Shown: positions 42,844 to 51,591 of the stretch, in pieces
How the letters are laid out: every line of letters begins with the position of its first letter
Numbering within the stretch: the first letter of the stretch is position 1
Assembly: GCA_903901875.1 (NCBI GenBank)
Contig: CAIUSO010000054.1
Location: forward strand, 21,081-85,080
Length of the DNA stretch: 64,000 bases
Source: an uncultured Geobacteraceae bacterium
GTDB taxonomy: Bacteria > Desulfobacterota > Desulfuromonadia > Geobacterales > Pseudopelobacteraceae
Direction: 5' to 3'
Made by a program: the position numbers and the translations under genes
The notes under the pieces: model-generated
Databases searched by the model: none
What the model was told of the DNA's origin: nothing
Seen by the model: only the letters and a program-made list of their open reading frames with translations

Positions 42844-43161
42844 ATGTCAATTGAGAAGGAAGAAGTCAAAAAGCTGATCGTCAGCAAGTTGTCAGAGCTT
42901 TACGAGGTTAAAACAAACCTGTTCATCAAGGGGAAGTACAGGGACACCATTCTACCAATCTGCATAATGTCCGAGTTTGACACTCCGCTGCTGGTGATCC
43001 GGCTGCGGCTCCGGGATAAAGACAGCCAAAACTATTCAGGAAAGCCGGTAAAGCGTCTCAAAAGGTGGGAGGAAATAACCGGCAATCAGGTTGTAACCAT
43101 CTGGCGCCGAGAACAGGCCGAAGATATTATCAGAATTGTTGAAGCAGCATTTAATGCTTGA
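42844..43161 (+). CDS. Phage protein of unknown function
   Basis: The 105-residue protein MSIEKEEVKKLIVSKLSELY... is alpha/beta, with TLPICIMSEFDTPLLVIRLR-like strands in the middle and DIIRIVEAAFNA at the end. It starts on the rightward side of the operator-rich region, behind a weak AAGGGGG site, so it is likely controlled by the same dyads. No family is recognised. Confidence 0.55.
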   Translation: MSIEKEEVKKLIVSKLSELYEVKTNLFIKGKYRDTILPICIMSEFDTPLLVIRLRLRDKDSQNYSGKPVKRLKRWEEITGNQVVTIWRREQAEDIIRIVEAAFNA

Positions 43162-43804
43162 AAATGTCAAAGGGCTTGTGGTAGGTGAGTGGGTAAGGGA
43201 AGCTGCGGTTAATGTAGTAGTATGTAGCTCCCTTACTGCTCTAATATCTCCTGCATCAAGATCATTACCCAGGTCACAATCTCACAATCTCAATCAGAAC
43301 CAAAAGAAGAAAAAAGCACTTCATTTGCTCGTTGTACCGTCACGTTATGCACGTACAATCAGCCACTTACCAGACCATAAAGCCCAGGTCAACAAGCTAC
43401 TACCACAGGTAATTGGATACATAAATGGATACCTGACCCGATAAAGGCACAGCATAGTGATGTATCATCAGCACGTTAAGATGCAAAATGAATGAACTCG
43501 GTGTTCATCCATGCACATCCCCAGCACTGGACCTGCCTCCCGCCCTGCCTGGTGCCTGTCCTGTACGCCGGATCGCCCCCCGCCCATGATACCCCCCCCC
43601 ACCCCCCGCCTCTCTCCTCTGTAGGAGTCCCCCTCCCTTGATAGTTATTCTCCTTCTGGAAAGTTTTTCCCCAAAACAATTTCTTTTTTATTTCCCCATG
43701 AAAAAATTTCCTCAAAATTTCCCTGAACTTTTTTATTTGACACAGCCATTATTTTGACGTATTCGTCAATTAAGTGACGCTGATAATTTTAACAGAGGTT
43801 CTGA
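43162..43804. other. Noncoding, C-rich stretch before terminase; candidate packaging region
   Basis: No convincing gene is seen. A frame at 43136-43444 has low-complexity composition and overlaps the preceding gene. An imperfect dyad spans 43480-43519, with ATGAAC/GTTCAT around a 5-base centre and GATG/CATC at the ends. From about 43540 to 43740 the plus strand is strongly C/T-biased, with runs of C6-C9. A TTGACA near 43737 and a degraded dyad AACAG-AGGTT-CTGAA (43791-43805) precede the terminase start. Position suggests cos or pac. Confidence 0.4.
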
Positions 43805-44224
43805 ATGGCAATTGTTAAACCTGAAAATAAAGGTGGCCGTCCAAAGAACCCTGTGAATGAAGGAGATCTCAAGAAGTATCTGAAGGATTGTGCGAAGGTT
43901 GATATTCCGAAACTCAGAAAGAGACTTATGGATATTGCCCTTGGAGTAATTAAGGAAGATCGTTTCGATATTAAGACGGGGGCTATTGTAAAAATCAATA
44001 TCCCTCTTTCTGTTTCTGTCGATGCGATTAATGCGTATGGAAAGAATGTCTTGAGCAAGATTGAGGCAGATGCCAAGGCGGATAACAATATAAAGGTTGA
44101 ATACTCGGTTACGGATGCTCTCAAGACGGTAGAAGAGAAGAAACGAGCTGAGTATGAGAAGCGGCTTCAGAAGGAAATTGAGGCGAAGAATTCCAATATT
44201 GTTCCTATGAGGAAAGTTTCTTGA
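43805..44224 (+). CDS. Terminase small subunit (probable)
   Basis: The 139-residue protein has a basic, Pro/Gly-rich N-terminus (MAIVKPENKGGRPKNPVNEG), a helical central domain and a charged C-terminal helix, and it overlaps the large terminase gene by four bases (TTGA). Small terminases recognise the packaging site and recruit the large subunit. The assignment rests mainly on this position and the basic helical character. Confidence 0.7.
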   Translation: MAIVKPENKGGRPKNPVNEGDLKKYLKDCAKVDIPKLRKRLMDIALGVIKEDRFDIKTGAIVKINIPLSVSVDAINAYGKNVLSKIEADAKADNNIKVEYSVTDALKTVEEKKRAEYEKRLQKEIEAKNSNIVPMRKVS

Positions 44225-45684
44225 GCAATGCATCTCAACGCATAGAGGTCTGTGATGGTGAGCAGATGGCCCGGATCATTGACGAGATGTGGGATGATCG
44301 TGTTTCGTTTGCGAAGTACATCATTGGCTTCAATCCTTCAGACCAACAAGGGGATGCTCTGGCGGCACTGGACAAGCATGATGCTGTTTCGGTGAAGTCC
44401 GGCCACGGTTGCGGGAAGTCTGGCGTTGAGTCTGTGACGATTCTTCATTACATGAGTTGCCGGACATTCCCGAAGATCCCTTGTACTTCTCCTTCCAAGC
44501 ACCAGTTATATGACGTTCTTTGGGCTGAGTTATCCAAGTGGCATAGACAGATGAACCCTTTGTTCCGGGATATGTTCACCTGGACGAAAGAGAAGTTCAT
44601 GCACAAGGAACATCCTGAAGAGTGGTTCGCTGTTGCCCGTACCGCTACGAAAGAGAACCCGGAGGCTCTGGCCGGATTCCATGCTGATTACGTCATGCGT
44701 GTGATTGATGAAGCATCCGGCGTTTGTGAACCTGTCTTTGAAGTCCTTGAGGGAGCGCATGGACGGCTTGAAACAAAGGAATTGATGTGTGGGAACCCCA
44801 CCCGTCTTGATGGAACGTTCTACCGTAGCCATACCAAAGACAAGGATTCGTATAAGGGTATCACATGGAGCTGTCTTGATTCCCCTTGGGTGAAGCAGCA
44901 GTACATTGACCGTATATTCCGCAAGTTCGGTAAGGACTCCAACATTGCTAGAGTGCGTGTTTACGGTTTGTTCCCACTGCAAGAAGGTGATTCATTCATT
45001 CCTTATGCTCTGGTGGAAGATGCAATGTTTCGTGACATCGTTCCGCAGGAAGGTCAACCGGTGGTATTCGGTGTTGACGTGGCGCGATTCGGTGACGATG
45101 AAACGGTTATTGCCATACGCCGGGGTGACGAGTTCCTGCCCTACCATGTGTTGAGGGGTAAGGATACTGTTCAGATTGCTTCGTATGTCCGGGCTTTGGC
45201 GAATGTTCATAAGCCCATTGCCATATTTGTTGACGTGATTGGATGGGGAGCCGGGGTGCATGACAATCTGTACCATGCTGGATTCCCTTCTTACGGTATC
45301 AATGTTTCAGAGAGTCCAGCTATGGAACCTGACACATACCGTAGATTGCGTGATGAATTATGGGGTGGTATGCGTGATTGGTTGCAAGAACGCCGGGGCC
45401 GACTGTGCAACAAGTATTGTGAAAGCCTGAAGGGGGCCGCCATTGAGGATACCGAAGATACTTTGATTGGAGAACTGACCACTCCGAAGTACGAGATACC
45501 CCATGGCAAGATTGTAATTGAGTCAAAAGATAAGTTGAAGGCAAGGCAAGTACAATCTCCGAACCGTGCTGATGCTCATAACCTAACCTTCGCGCAGCCG
45601 ATGGCATCTTATCAGGTCGATGAATCACCAGAAGGCAATGAAGATTACCGAAATCAACCGCTTGACGATGAGGCAGGGTACTAA
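44221..45684 (+). CDS. Terminase large subunit
   Basis: The product is 487 residues from a TTG start overlapping the small-subunit stop. The N-terminal ATPase domain has Walker A SGHGCGKSG at residues 60-68 and Walker B VMRVIDEASG. The C-terminal RNase H-like nuclease domain starts VVFGVDVARFGDDETVIAIR near residue 280 and carries IFVDVIGWGAG and a late acidic ADAHNL. It powers DNA translocation into the prohead and cuts the genome. The stop overlaps the portal ATG. Confidence 0.92.
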   Translation: MSNASQRIEVCDGEQMARIIDEMWDDRVSFAKYIIGFNPSDQQGDALAALDKHDAVSVKSGHGCGKSGVESVTILHYMSCRTFPKIPCTSPSKHQLYDVLWAELSKWHRQMNPLFRDMFTWTKEKFMHKEHPEEWFAVARTATKENPEALAGFHADYVMRVIDEASGVCEPVFEVLEGAHGRLETKELMCGNPTRLDGTFYRSHTKDKDSYKGITWSCLDSPWVKQQYIDRIFRKFGKDSNIARVRVYGLFPLQEGDSFIPYALVEDAMFRDIVPQEGQPVVFGVDVARFGDDETVIAIRRGDEFLPYHVLRGKDTVQIASYVRALANVHKPIAIFVDVIGWGAGVHDNLYHAGFPSYGINVSESPAMEPDTYRRLRDELWGGMRDWLQERRGRLCNKYCESLKGAAIEDTEDTLIGELTTPKYEIPHGKIVIESKDKLKARQVQSPNRADAHNLTFAQPMASYQVDESPEGNEDYRNQPLDDEAGY

Positions 45685-47711
45685 TGGCAGACTTAAATTT
45701 GAACGCGACATATTCACCCGATGCAGACAAGCTTGATAACGGCGGGATAACCAAGCACGTTCTAGATATTTTTGAAGCCTTCAAGACTTCTCGCGCACCG
45801 TATGAAGAGAAGTGGCGCGAATGCCAGTTGAACTACTTGGGTCAGTATCAGGAGAATACCCGTTGGCGCAAGAATGAGGCTACCGGTAGACGCTCAAAGA
45901 TATTTGTAAAGCTGACTACGCTTAAATGCAATACCGCTCATTCCCGTATCGTTGATTCATTTCTATCCGGGCGCAAGAATCTTCCTTTCGATGTTGAGGC
46001 GGTTGCTCCTGAGAAGTACGGTATTGACCCTGAATCAGCAGCTAAGATGATTAACGACTTTAAGAAACAGCTTGAGCAGCACTTCAAGTTGATAAATCTA
46101 CCAGACAAGTTAAATGGTGGAGTCCTGGAACTTGGAGTGCTTGGAACGGCTGTACTCAAAGGCCCAATTATTGAGGAACGGGAAAAGACCGTTGTAACGA
46201 AACGTACCGTTGCGGGTATTCCCGTAAATCAGTTGGATCAATCCATTAACCCTTGGCAGATGGATAAGCAAACCGAACCTGTCCCGGTGATTGACCATAT
46301 TCCATTGTGGGAATACTACGTTGATGCTAATGCCAAGAGTACCACTGACAGCATTGGAGAGATTCACTTTCAACGGATGTTGCCGGCGCAATTCATGAAA
46401 TTGTCAAGGGCTGGCGGTTATGATCGAAAGTCCGTGAAAGAAGCACGTGACAGGGCCACGAACTATAACCAGAACGATAAACGCCGGGATATGATGGGCG
46501 ATAACTGGATGGGAGAGCATGGAGAGAAGGATAAGAAAGTTCCTGTACTTGAGTATTGGGGGTTGATCCCGTCTGGTATGCTTCGTAGTTTCGGTGTGAC
46601 AGATGTACCGGAGGACTTGGACGATGAAGATTCTGTTGAGGCTCTTGCCGTACTTGCTGCTGACGGTATCTTAATCAAGTGTTGCCTGAATCCTCTTGGA
46701 TTTCGCCCATTCTATGTTTGCCCATATAAGAAAATTCCGCACCAGATTTATGGTGAAGGTGTTGCCGGTTTGATGCGTGACAGTCAGAAGATGATTAACA
46801 GTGCCACTCGTATGCTGATAGACAACAAGGCTATTTCCGGTAACGGTATCATCGGAATGGTATGGAATAAGATTGATTGGAAGCGCACGGTATCTGCTGA
46901 AATTTACCCCGGAAAAACTATTTACTTCAAAGAAGGTACAAACATAGCTGAAGCACTTGGACAGATCACTTTCAGCGATATTACAAATGGACTTCGTGAA
47001 CTGATCGAACTCTTTGAACGTTTCTCTGATGAAGAAACCGGAATACCAAAGTATACAACCGGGGATAGTGGATCTTTTCTGAACAAGACCGCCTCCGGTA
47101 TGTCCATGCTTATGACCGCTTCAAACGTGAACTTGAAGAGTGTCATGCAGAACATTGATGATTTTTGGATCGAAAAAATTGTTGAAGGTTTCTACCAGTG
47201 GTTTATGGAAATGGGAGAGGACCACAGCAACAAGATTCCTCTAAAGGTCAAGGCAACCGGTGCAGATTCCCTAATGGCAAAAGAGATGAAACTTGAAAAT
47301 CTTCTGAAGGCCAAACAAGTAACGAACGGTCAACCTGCAGCAATGTTCATTGATGATGCTAAATTCTGGAAGGAAGTTTTCAACATCCTTGAAATACCGG
47401 AAGTCATGCGCTCTGATGAACAGATTGACCAGATCATTCAGGAAGCAGCAAAACAGGCCGGACAGGGTAAGGACTTGAGGGAGCTTATCAGAATAGATGC
47501 AATATTCGCCCTGCTTTCTGGCAAAGAACAATCACAGTTGCTTTTAGAAATGGGTATTACCCCTGACCCTGAACGGGCGGGTATTACTCCAACAGTTGCT
47601 CCCGGTGCGGTGTCAACCGCAGAAGCCCCCTCCTCTTCTGAAGGGATGCCGCAACCGGGGGCAGTACAAGCAGACAATCCCGGTTCAATCCAATTGGGGG
47701 CAGCAGCATGA
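45684..47711 (+). CDS. Portal protein
   Basis: A 675-residue protein directly after the terminase. The middle has the portal-type segments VIDHIPLWEYYVDANAKSTT, YGEGVAGLMRDSQKMINSAT, LIDNKAISGNG and the following NKTASGMSMLMTASN. The C-terminus is Pro/Ala/Gly-rich. Size and motifs resemble large podovirus-type portals. It forms the dodecameric DNA gate at one head vertex. It overlaps the next small gene by ATGA. Confidence 0.85.
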   Translation: MADLNLNATYSPDADKLDNGGITKHVLDIFEAFKTSRAPYEEKWRECQLNYLGQYQENTRWRKNEATGRRSKIFVKLTTLKCNTAHSRIVDSFLSGRKNLPFDVEAVAPEKYGIDPESAAKMINDFKKQLEQHFKLINLPDKLNGGVLELGVLGTAVLKGPIIEEREKTVVTKRTVAGIPVNQLDQSINPWQMDKQTEPVPVIDHIPLWEYYVDANAKSTTDSIGEIHFQRMLPAQFMKLSRAGGYDRKSVKEARDRATNYNQNDKRRDMMGDNWMGEHGEKDKKVPVLEYWGLIPSGMLRSFGVTDVPEDLDDEDSVEALAVLAADGILIKCCLNPLGFRPFYVCPYKKIPHQIYGEGVAGLMRDSQKMINSATRMLIDNKAISGNGIIGMVWNKIDWKRTVSAEIYPGKTIYFKEGTNIAEALGQITFSDITNGLRELIELFERFSDEETGIPKYTTGDSGSFLNKTASGMSMLMTASNVNLKSVMQNIDDFWIEKIVEGFYQWFMEMGEDHSNKIPLKVKATGADSLMAKEMKLENLLKAKQVTNGQPAAMFIDDAKFWKEVFNILEIPEVMRSDEQIDQIIQEAAKQAGQGKDLRELIRIDAIFALLSGKEQSQLLLEMGITPDPERAGITPTVAPGAVSTAEAPSSSEGMPQPGAVQADNPGSIQLGAAA

Positions 47712-47914
47712 ACGTACAGTTATTGAGGCAATCACCCGACTTCCAAAGTTTCTTGGAGAGAGTGAAGGAACTTGGAACCGGATCATCAGAGCTTATCAAG
47801 ATAGAAACCAGCTTGATAAGTATTGGCAGATTGCAGGGCCGCTTGACTACGATTGACGATGTTGTCTCTCTGCTTGACCAGATAGAAGCTGAACAAAGAT
47901 TTGAAGAACGATAA
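47708..47914 (+). CDS. Small helical head-region protein
   Basis: The 68-residue protein MNVQLLRQSPDFQSFLERVK... is helical and acidic and overlaps the portal stop by ATGA. Genes of this size between portal and scaffold are often head-assembly accessories. No family is recognised. Confidence 0.6.
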   Translation: MNVQLLRQSPDFQSFLERVKELGTGSSELIKIETSLISIGRLQGRLTTIDDVVSLLDQIEAEQRFEER

Positions 47915-47926
47915 AGGAGATTTACC

Positions 47927-48247
47927 ATGTCGATAATGAAACTTGATGCTAACGGTTTTCCTACTCAGTTACTTGGAGCCAATGCCCCCCAGACAATCAC
48001 GGTTAATGGTTCAGCCGGTGCAGCAACGGCCTCTGCAATTATTACCTCTGATATTGTGCGAGTAAATGCCACAGTTGACACATTTATAATGTTCTCAGTA
48101 CCGGGAACGGCAGTAACAGCCAGTACAGGTCACTTTCTAAAAGCTGGCGTGCAATATGATATTCCTCTTCCACAAGGTGGAATGAAAGCATCTGTTCTGG
48201 CAGTAGGAGTAACAGCAGGGACTATGTACCTTTCAGAATTAGGTTAA
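47927..48247 (+). CDS. Small beta-rich structural protein
   Basis: A 106-residue protein, AAGGAG before the ATG, rich in Ala/Thr/Val/Gly (GSAGAATASAIITSDIVRVN, GTAVTASTGHFLKAGVQYDI). The predicted all-beta fold and its place in the head cluster suggest a decoration or head-fibre protein; this is inference only. Confidence 0.6.
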   Translation: MSIMKLDANGFPTQLLGANAPQTITVNGSAGAATASAIITSDIVRVNATVDTFIMFSVPGTAVTASTGHFLKAGVQYDIPLPQGGMKASVLAVGVTAGTMYLSELG

Positions 48248-48324
48248 TCAAGCGGGATTACCAGACGGCCCCGCAACAACAATATCGGATTACCGGGACA
48301 CCGGCCCGAACAGGAGGAATCAAG

Positions 48325-49227
48325 ATGGGAAAGCAAGGAGAGGAAGCAACACCGACAAGGGATGAACTTCTTGACCAGGAATGGGACAAGCTGGATGCCG
48401 AAGAGAAGGCAGCGGAAAACAAGTCAGACGATTTCGGATTATCTGATGATTCAGACCCGGATTATGATGGTAAAGAACCCGCAGCTAAAATAACGCCTGA
48501 TGATTCAGAATCTCTGAAAAAAGAAACAGATAAGCAAGAATCGGCAGAAGCGAAGGCACTCAAGGATACAAAGGCTTGGGCTACCAAACTGTCGCAGGAA
48601 AATGCAGACCTTAAACGGCTTGTTGCTGAAGGTGCTACCAAGAAGGAAATCACAGCACAAGAGCAGACCATTGAACAGCAGAAGAAGGCAATCAGTGACG
48701 AAACGTTGAACACTGTTTACCGGGAATACCCTGAACTGAAGGAAGTTCTTAATCCGCTGTTGGATACGCTCAAGGGGCTTCAGGCTGAAACTGAGGCTAC
48801 CAAGAAGCAACGTGAAGAGTCAGTACAGCAGAGTGAAGTTAAGCGGAAGCAGGAAGCACTTAATTACTTTGAGTCAACCATCATGCCGGAAGTAATGAAG
48901 GAACATGCTGACTTCAAAGAAATCATTGGCGATGCCGGTTATTTTGAATGGGCTGAAAAGCAACGGCCTGGACTAAAGACGGCTGCACTTCAAAGCAATG
49001 ATCCTGAAGATATTAAGTGGGCTGTTGGTGAATACAAAAAGGCTGTTGCTGGGCCTGAAGCTGCAAAACTGAAGCAATCGGAAGAAGAGAAACGGAAACA
49101 GAAACTCAACAATCAAATGTCCTTACGTGGAGGTTCTTCAACTCTGTCTACCGGAAAGGCTAAGTCTGACCCAAATGATTACGATGCGGCATGGGAAAAG
49201 GCAGAACGAGAAGAACGGAAGCAGTAA
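48325..49227 (+). CDS. Putative scaffold protein
   Basis: A 300-residue, very charged, largely coiled-coil protein (LKRLVAEGATKKEITAQEQT, QKKAISDETLNTVYREYPEL), acidic at the start and basic at the end. It lies directly before the capsid gene, the usual place of scaffold. The C-terminus has Gly/Ser-rich stretches. A TTCAG-N5-CTGAA dyad lies inside it at 48504-48518. Confidence 0.7.
   Translation: MGKQGEEATPTRDELLDQEWDKLDAEEKAAENKSDDFGLSDDSDPDYDGKEPAAKITPDDSESLKKETDKQESAEAKALKDTKAWATKLSQENADLKRLVAEGATKKEITAQEQTIEQQKKAISDETLNTVYREYPELKEVLNPLLDTLKGLQAETEATKKQREESVQQSEVKRKQEALNYFESTIMPEVMKEHADFKEIIGDAGYFEWAEKQRPGLKTAALQSNDPEDIKWAVGEYKKAVAGPEAAKLKQSEEEKRKQKLNNQMSLRGGSSTLSTGKAKSDPNDYDAAWEKAEREERKQ
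48504..48518. promoter_or_regulatory. Perfect operator-like dyad inside the scaffold gene
   Basis: TTCAG-AATCT-CTGAA, both arms perfect, lies in the codons for DDSESLKK. It is the rightmost member of the dyad family that I found. Confidence 0.45.
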
Positions 49228-49252
49228 GGCGTAACGAAAGGAGCAACAAACT

Positions 49253-50236
49253 ATGCAATATAGCGATATTTCACCAGCAACACAGGCATACGTTGACCGT
49301 AATCTGCTCAAACGGGCAACTCAGAACAACATTCTCGGTCAGTTCGGGCAGAATAAGGTTCTTCCTTCCCGTTCTACCAAAACCATGATAATGCGGCGTT
49401 ACAACCGTCTGGCAACAGCCGTTACCCCGCTTGTCGAGGGCGTTACCCCTACCGGTAAGACCCTAACGAAAACCGATATTTCGGTAACGATCCAGCAGTA
49501 CGGTGACTTCATTACCATTACTGACGTTATCCTTGATACCCACACTGACCCTGTCCTTCAGGAGTCCGGTGATATTCTCGGTGAACAGGCCGGAGAGACT
49601 TGGGACGTTCTGCGTTTCGGTATTCTGAAGGCTGGAACCAATGTTCTCTATGCCAACGGTACAACTCGCGCCACAGTCAACAACGTTGTCACCCGCGATC
49701 AGTTGCGTACCTCCGTCCGTATTCTGAAGAAGCAGCTTGCCAAACCTATCACCAATATCATCAAAGCCGGCCCTAACATTGGCACGTTGCCAATTCCCAA
49801 AGCCTTTATCCTGGTATGTCATTCAGATGCACAGCCGGATTTTGAGCGTATGACTGATTGGAAACCTGTCCAGCAGTACCCTTCCGCAATGGGACTGATT
49901 GAGGGTGAAGCTGGTTCAGTTGGCGAAATCCGGGTTGTGTTTGACAATAACTGCACTCCTTGGGCTGATTCCGGTACTACCGCTTCAACCTATAGCACCT
50001 TGTCAACCACTGGCACGAACTCTGACGTTTACCCGATGCTGGTGTTCGGGGCAGACGCTTATGGTACGGTTGCACTTGCTGGAAAAAATGCCGTGTCAAC
50101 TTTTGTCAATAATCCGAAGTCCATTACCGGTGACGAACTGGCGCAACGTGGTTCTGTTGGCTGGAAGGGCTACACCGCAACAATCATCCTGAATGATGCC
50201 TTCATGCTTCGTATTGAAACAGCACTCAAAGGGTAA
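49253..50236 (+). CDS. Major capsid protein, N4-gp56 family
   Basis: This 327-residue protein has the N4-gp56 family traits: RNLLKRATQNNILGQFGQNK, PLVEGVTPTGKTLTKTDIS, ITDVILDTHTDPVLQESGDI and LGEQAGETWDVLRFGILKAG. The fold is HK97-like. It forms the head shell. The ribosome site is AAAGGAG. Members of this family are known from podoviruses and temperate phages of Proteobacteria. A GNRA hairpin follows the gene. Confidence 0.9.
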   Translation: MQYSDISPATQAYVDRNLLKRATQNNILGQFGQNKVLPSRSTKTMIMRRYNRLATAVTPLVEGVTPTGKTLTKTDISVTIQQYGDFITITDVILDTHTDPVLQESGDILGEQAGETWDVLRFGILKAGTNVLYANGTTRATVNNVVTRDQLRTSVRILKKQLAKPITNIIKAGPNIGTLPIPKAFILVCHSDAQPDFERMTDWKPVQQYPSAMGLIEGEAGSVGEIRVVFDNNCTPWADSGTTASTYSTLSTTGTNSDVYPMLVFGADAYGTVALAGKNAVSTFVNNPKSITGDELAQRGSVGWKGYTATIILNDAFMLRIETALKG

Positions 50237-50248
50237 TTAACAACCGAT

Positions 50249-50266
50249 AGGGGCAGCAATGCCCCT
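50249..50266 (+). other. GCAA-loop hairpin after the capsid gene
   Basis: AGGGGCA (50249-50255) and TGCCCCT (50260-50266) pair around a GCAA tetraloop. It ends 25 bases before the next start. No U tract follows. Confidence 0.5.
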
Positions 50267-50290
50267 TGAATAATCTAAAGGAGAATTAAG

Positions 50291-50857
50291 ATGATTCCAA
50301 ATATTGTAACCGGAACCCTTACCGCAACCGGGGCAGCAATGAACGTAGTACTTGGCTTCAAACCGAAGCACGTTTTAATCATCAACGAAACAACCCAAAT
50401 CACACTTGAGTGGACTGATACAATGGTGGCCGGTAAAGGCCTTAAAACAGTTCAGGCCGGGACTAACAGCTTTGTCGCTTCTGGTGGTATTTCTCAGTAT
50501 GCCGGTGTTGCTGCTCCTGCTGCATTGTCCGGTACTGTTGCCGTTTCTGTCGGCAGTGCAGTGGTTACCGGATCAAGTAGCAAGTTCCTTTCTGAAGTTA
50601 AAGTAGGGGATACTATTGCAATCCCCGGCATTGGTATTGCCGGTATTGGTGGAGTGGCAAGCCCCGATACTGCATACGGAAAGGTTGTCACAATTACTTC
50701 TGATACGTCTCTTACCTGCCAGGTTAATTTTGACTATGCCGGTTCTGGAAAAGCAGCCTTCAACACTTCCGGTATTGGCGAAGGTTTCTCCCTTGGTACT
50801 GATTCAATCAATACCTCAACCAACGTACTGCACTATGTTGCTTCACGCAGTAATTAA
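50291..50857 (+). CDS. Head-region beta-rich protein
   Basis: The 188-residue protein is Gly/Ala/Thr/Val-rich (TGTLTATGAAMNVVLGFKPK, SVGSAVVTGSSSKFLSEVKV, IGIAGIGGVASPDTAYG). The expected beta structure and its position just behind the capsid suggest a head decoration or fibre protein. No specific family is recognised. GGAGAA precedes the ATG. Confidence 0.6.
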   Translation: MIPNIVTGTLTATGAAMNVVLGFKPKHVLIINETTQITLEWTDTMVAGKGLKTVQAGTNSFVASGGISQYAGVAAPAALSGTVAVSVGSAVVTGSSSKFLSEVKVGDTIAIPGIGIAGIGGVASPDTAYGKVVTITSDTSLTCQVNFDYAGSGKAAFNTSGIGEGFSLGTDSINTSTNVLHYVASRSN

Positions 50858-50865
50858 TCTTTAAC

Positions 50866-50883
50866 GGGGGGAGAAATCCCCCC
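50866..50883 (+). other. GAAA-loop hairpin
   Basis: GGGGGGA (50866-50872) and TCCCCCC (50877-50883) pair around a GAAA tetraloop, nine bases after a stop and 23 bases before the next start. Confidence 0.5.
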
Positions 50884-50905
50884 TACTTCATAAGGAGGTT
50901 ACACC

Positions 50906-51112
50906 ATGTCTGAAGAAACAACCGATTCAGCAGTACAGGGAGAAGAAACAAAAAAGACCGCAAAGATTGAGTTTGAGGGCAAGGAATACCACGTATCAGA
51001 AGCAAGAGTTAAACAGTATATTGCTGATTCTGATTGTGTTGAAGCTCTGCTTACGGCTCATGTTGCAACACAGATCATTACCGGAGAAAAATTACTTTCT
51101 GACTTTTTCTAA
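50906..51112 (+). CDS. Small acidic head-region protein
   Basis: The 68 residues begin MSEETTDSAVQGEETKKTAK and continue EFEGKEYHVSEARVKQYIAD. AAGGAGG precedes the start. The N-terminus is acidic and probably disordered. No known family. Confidence 0.55.
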   Translation: MSEETTDSAVQGEETKKTAKIEFEGKEYHVSEARVKQYIADSDCVEALLTAHVATQIITGEKLLSDFF

Positions 51113-51125
51113 TCAACAAATCAAA

Positions 51126-51145
51126 GGAGGGTAGCAATACCCTCC
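51126..51145 (+). other. GCAA-loop hairpin
   Basis: GGAGGGTA (51126-51133) and TACCCTCC (51138-51145) pair around GCAA, 14 bases after a stop and 21 bases before the next ATG. Confidence 0.5.
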
Positions 51146-51165
51146 AAACTCAAGGAGGCAACACA

Positions 51166-51591
51166 ATGGAACCAGAAGTTAAGCCAAATCCACCAAGCAC
51201 AGTCGCGCCAAAGAAGGCACAGCCGAAAAAGAAACCTGAATTCACTAAATCAGTCGCGCCAAAAGCCCCGGCTAAAGTGGAAGAAGAAAAATCAGCACCA
51301 ATCAATGACGGAGATCCTACAGAGAGAACCCGTAAAGCATTGGCACAGGAAAAGAAAGTTACGGTGGTTATCAATTCCACCGCTGAAGATAAAGATGATG
51401 TGTTTGTGGCTGTCAATGGCTTTGCCGTGACGATCAAGCGCGATAAGGAAGTTCAGATACCATTTAGTGTCTACCAGACTCTTATGGACTCCAAAAGTAC
51501 CGTATATCGTCAGGTAAAGCGTGAGGACGGAGAAGGAATGCAGATGGTCGAAACAGATGTTCAACGTTTCTCTATGAGTGCGAGGTTCTAA
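51166..51591 (+). CDS. Head-region protein with basic disordered N-terminus
   Basis: In this 141-residue protein the first about 50 residues are Lys/Pro/Ala-rich (PSTVAPKKAQPKKKPEFTKS), like a DNA-packing or flexible tail. The rest forms a small beta domain (KVTVVINSTAEDKDDVFVAV, NGFAVTIKRDKEVQIPFSVY). CAAGGAGG precedes the start. Proteins with this beta domain occur in head clusters of similar phages; function unknown. Confidence 0.6.
   Translation: MEPEVKPNPPSTVAPKKAQPKKKPEFTKSVAPKAPAKVEEEKSAPINDGDPTERTRKALAQEKKVTVVINSTAEDKDDVFVAVNGFAVTIKRDKEVQIPFSVYQTLMDSKSTVYRQVKREDGEGMQMVETDVQRFSMSARF

Noticed and set aside
43136..43444. A 102-codon frame after the 42844 gene
   Set aside because: It overlaps the preceding gene, has no ribosome site, and consists of low-complexity Ser/Gln/Lys segments. 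The ending VSRYARTISHLPDHKAQ is protein-like but not enough to call a gene.
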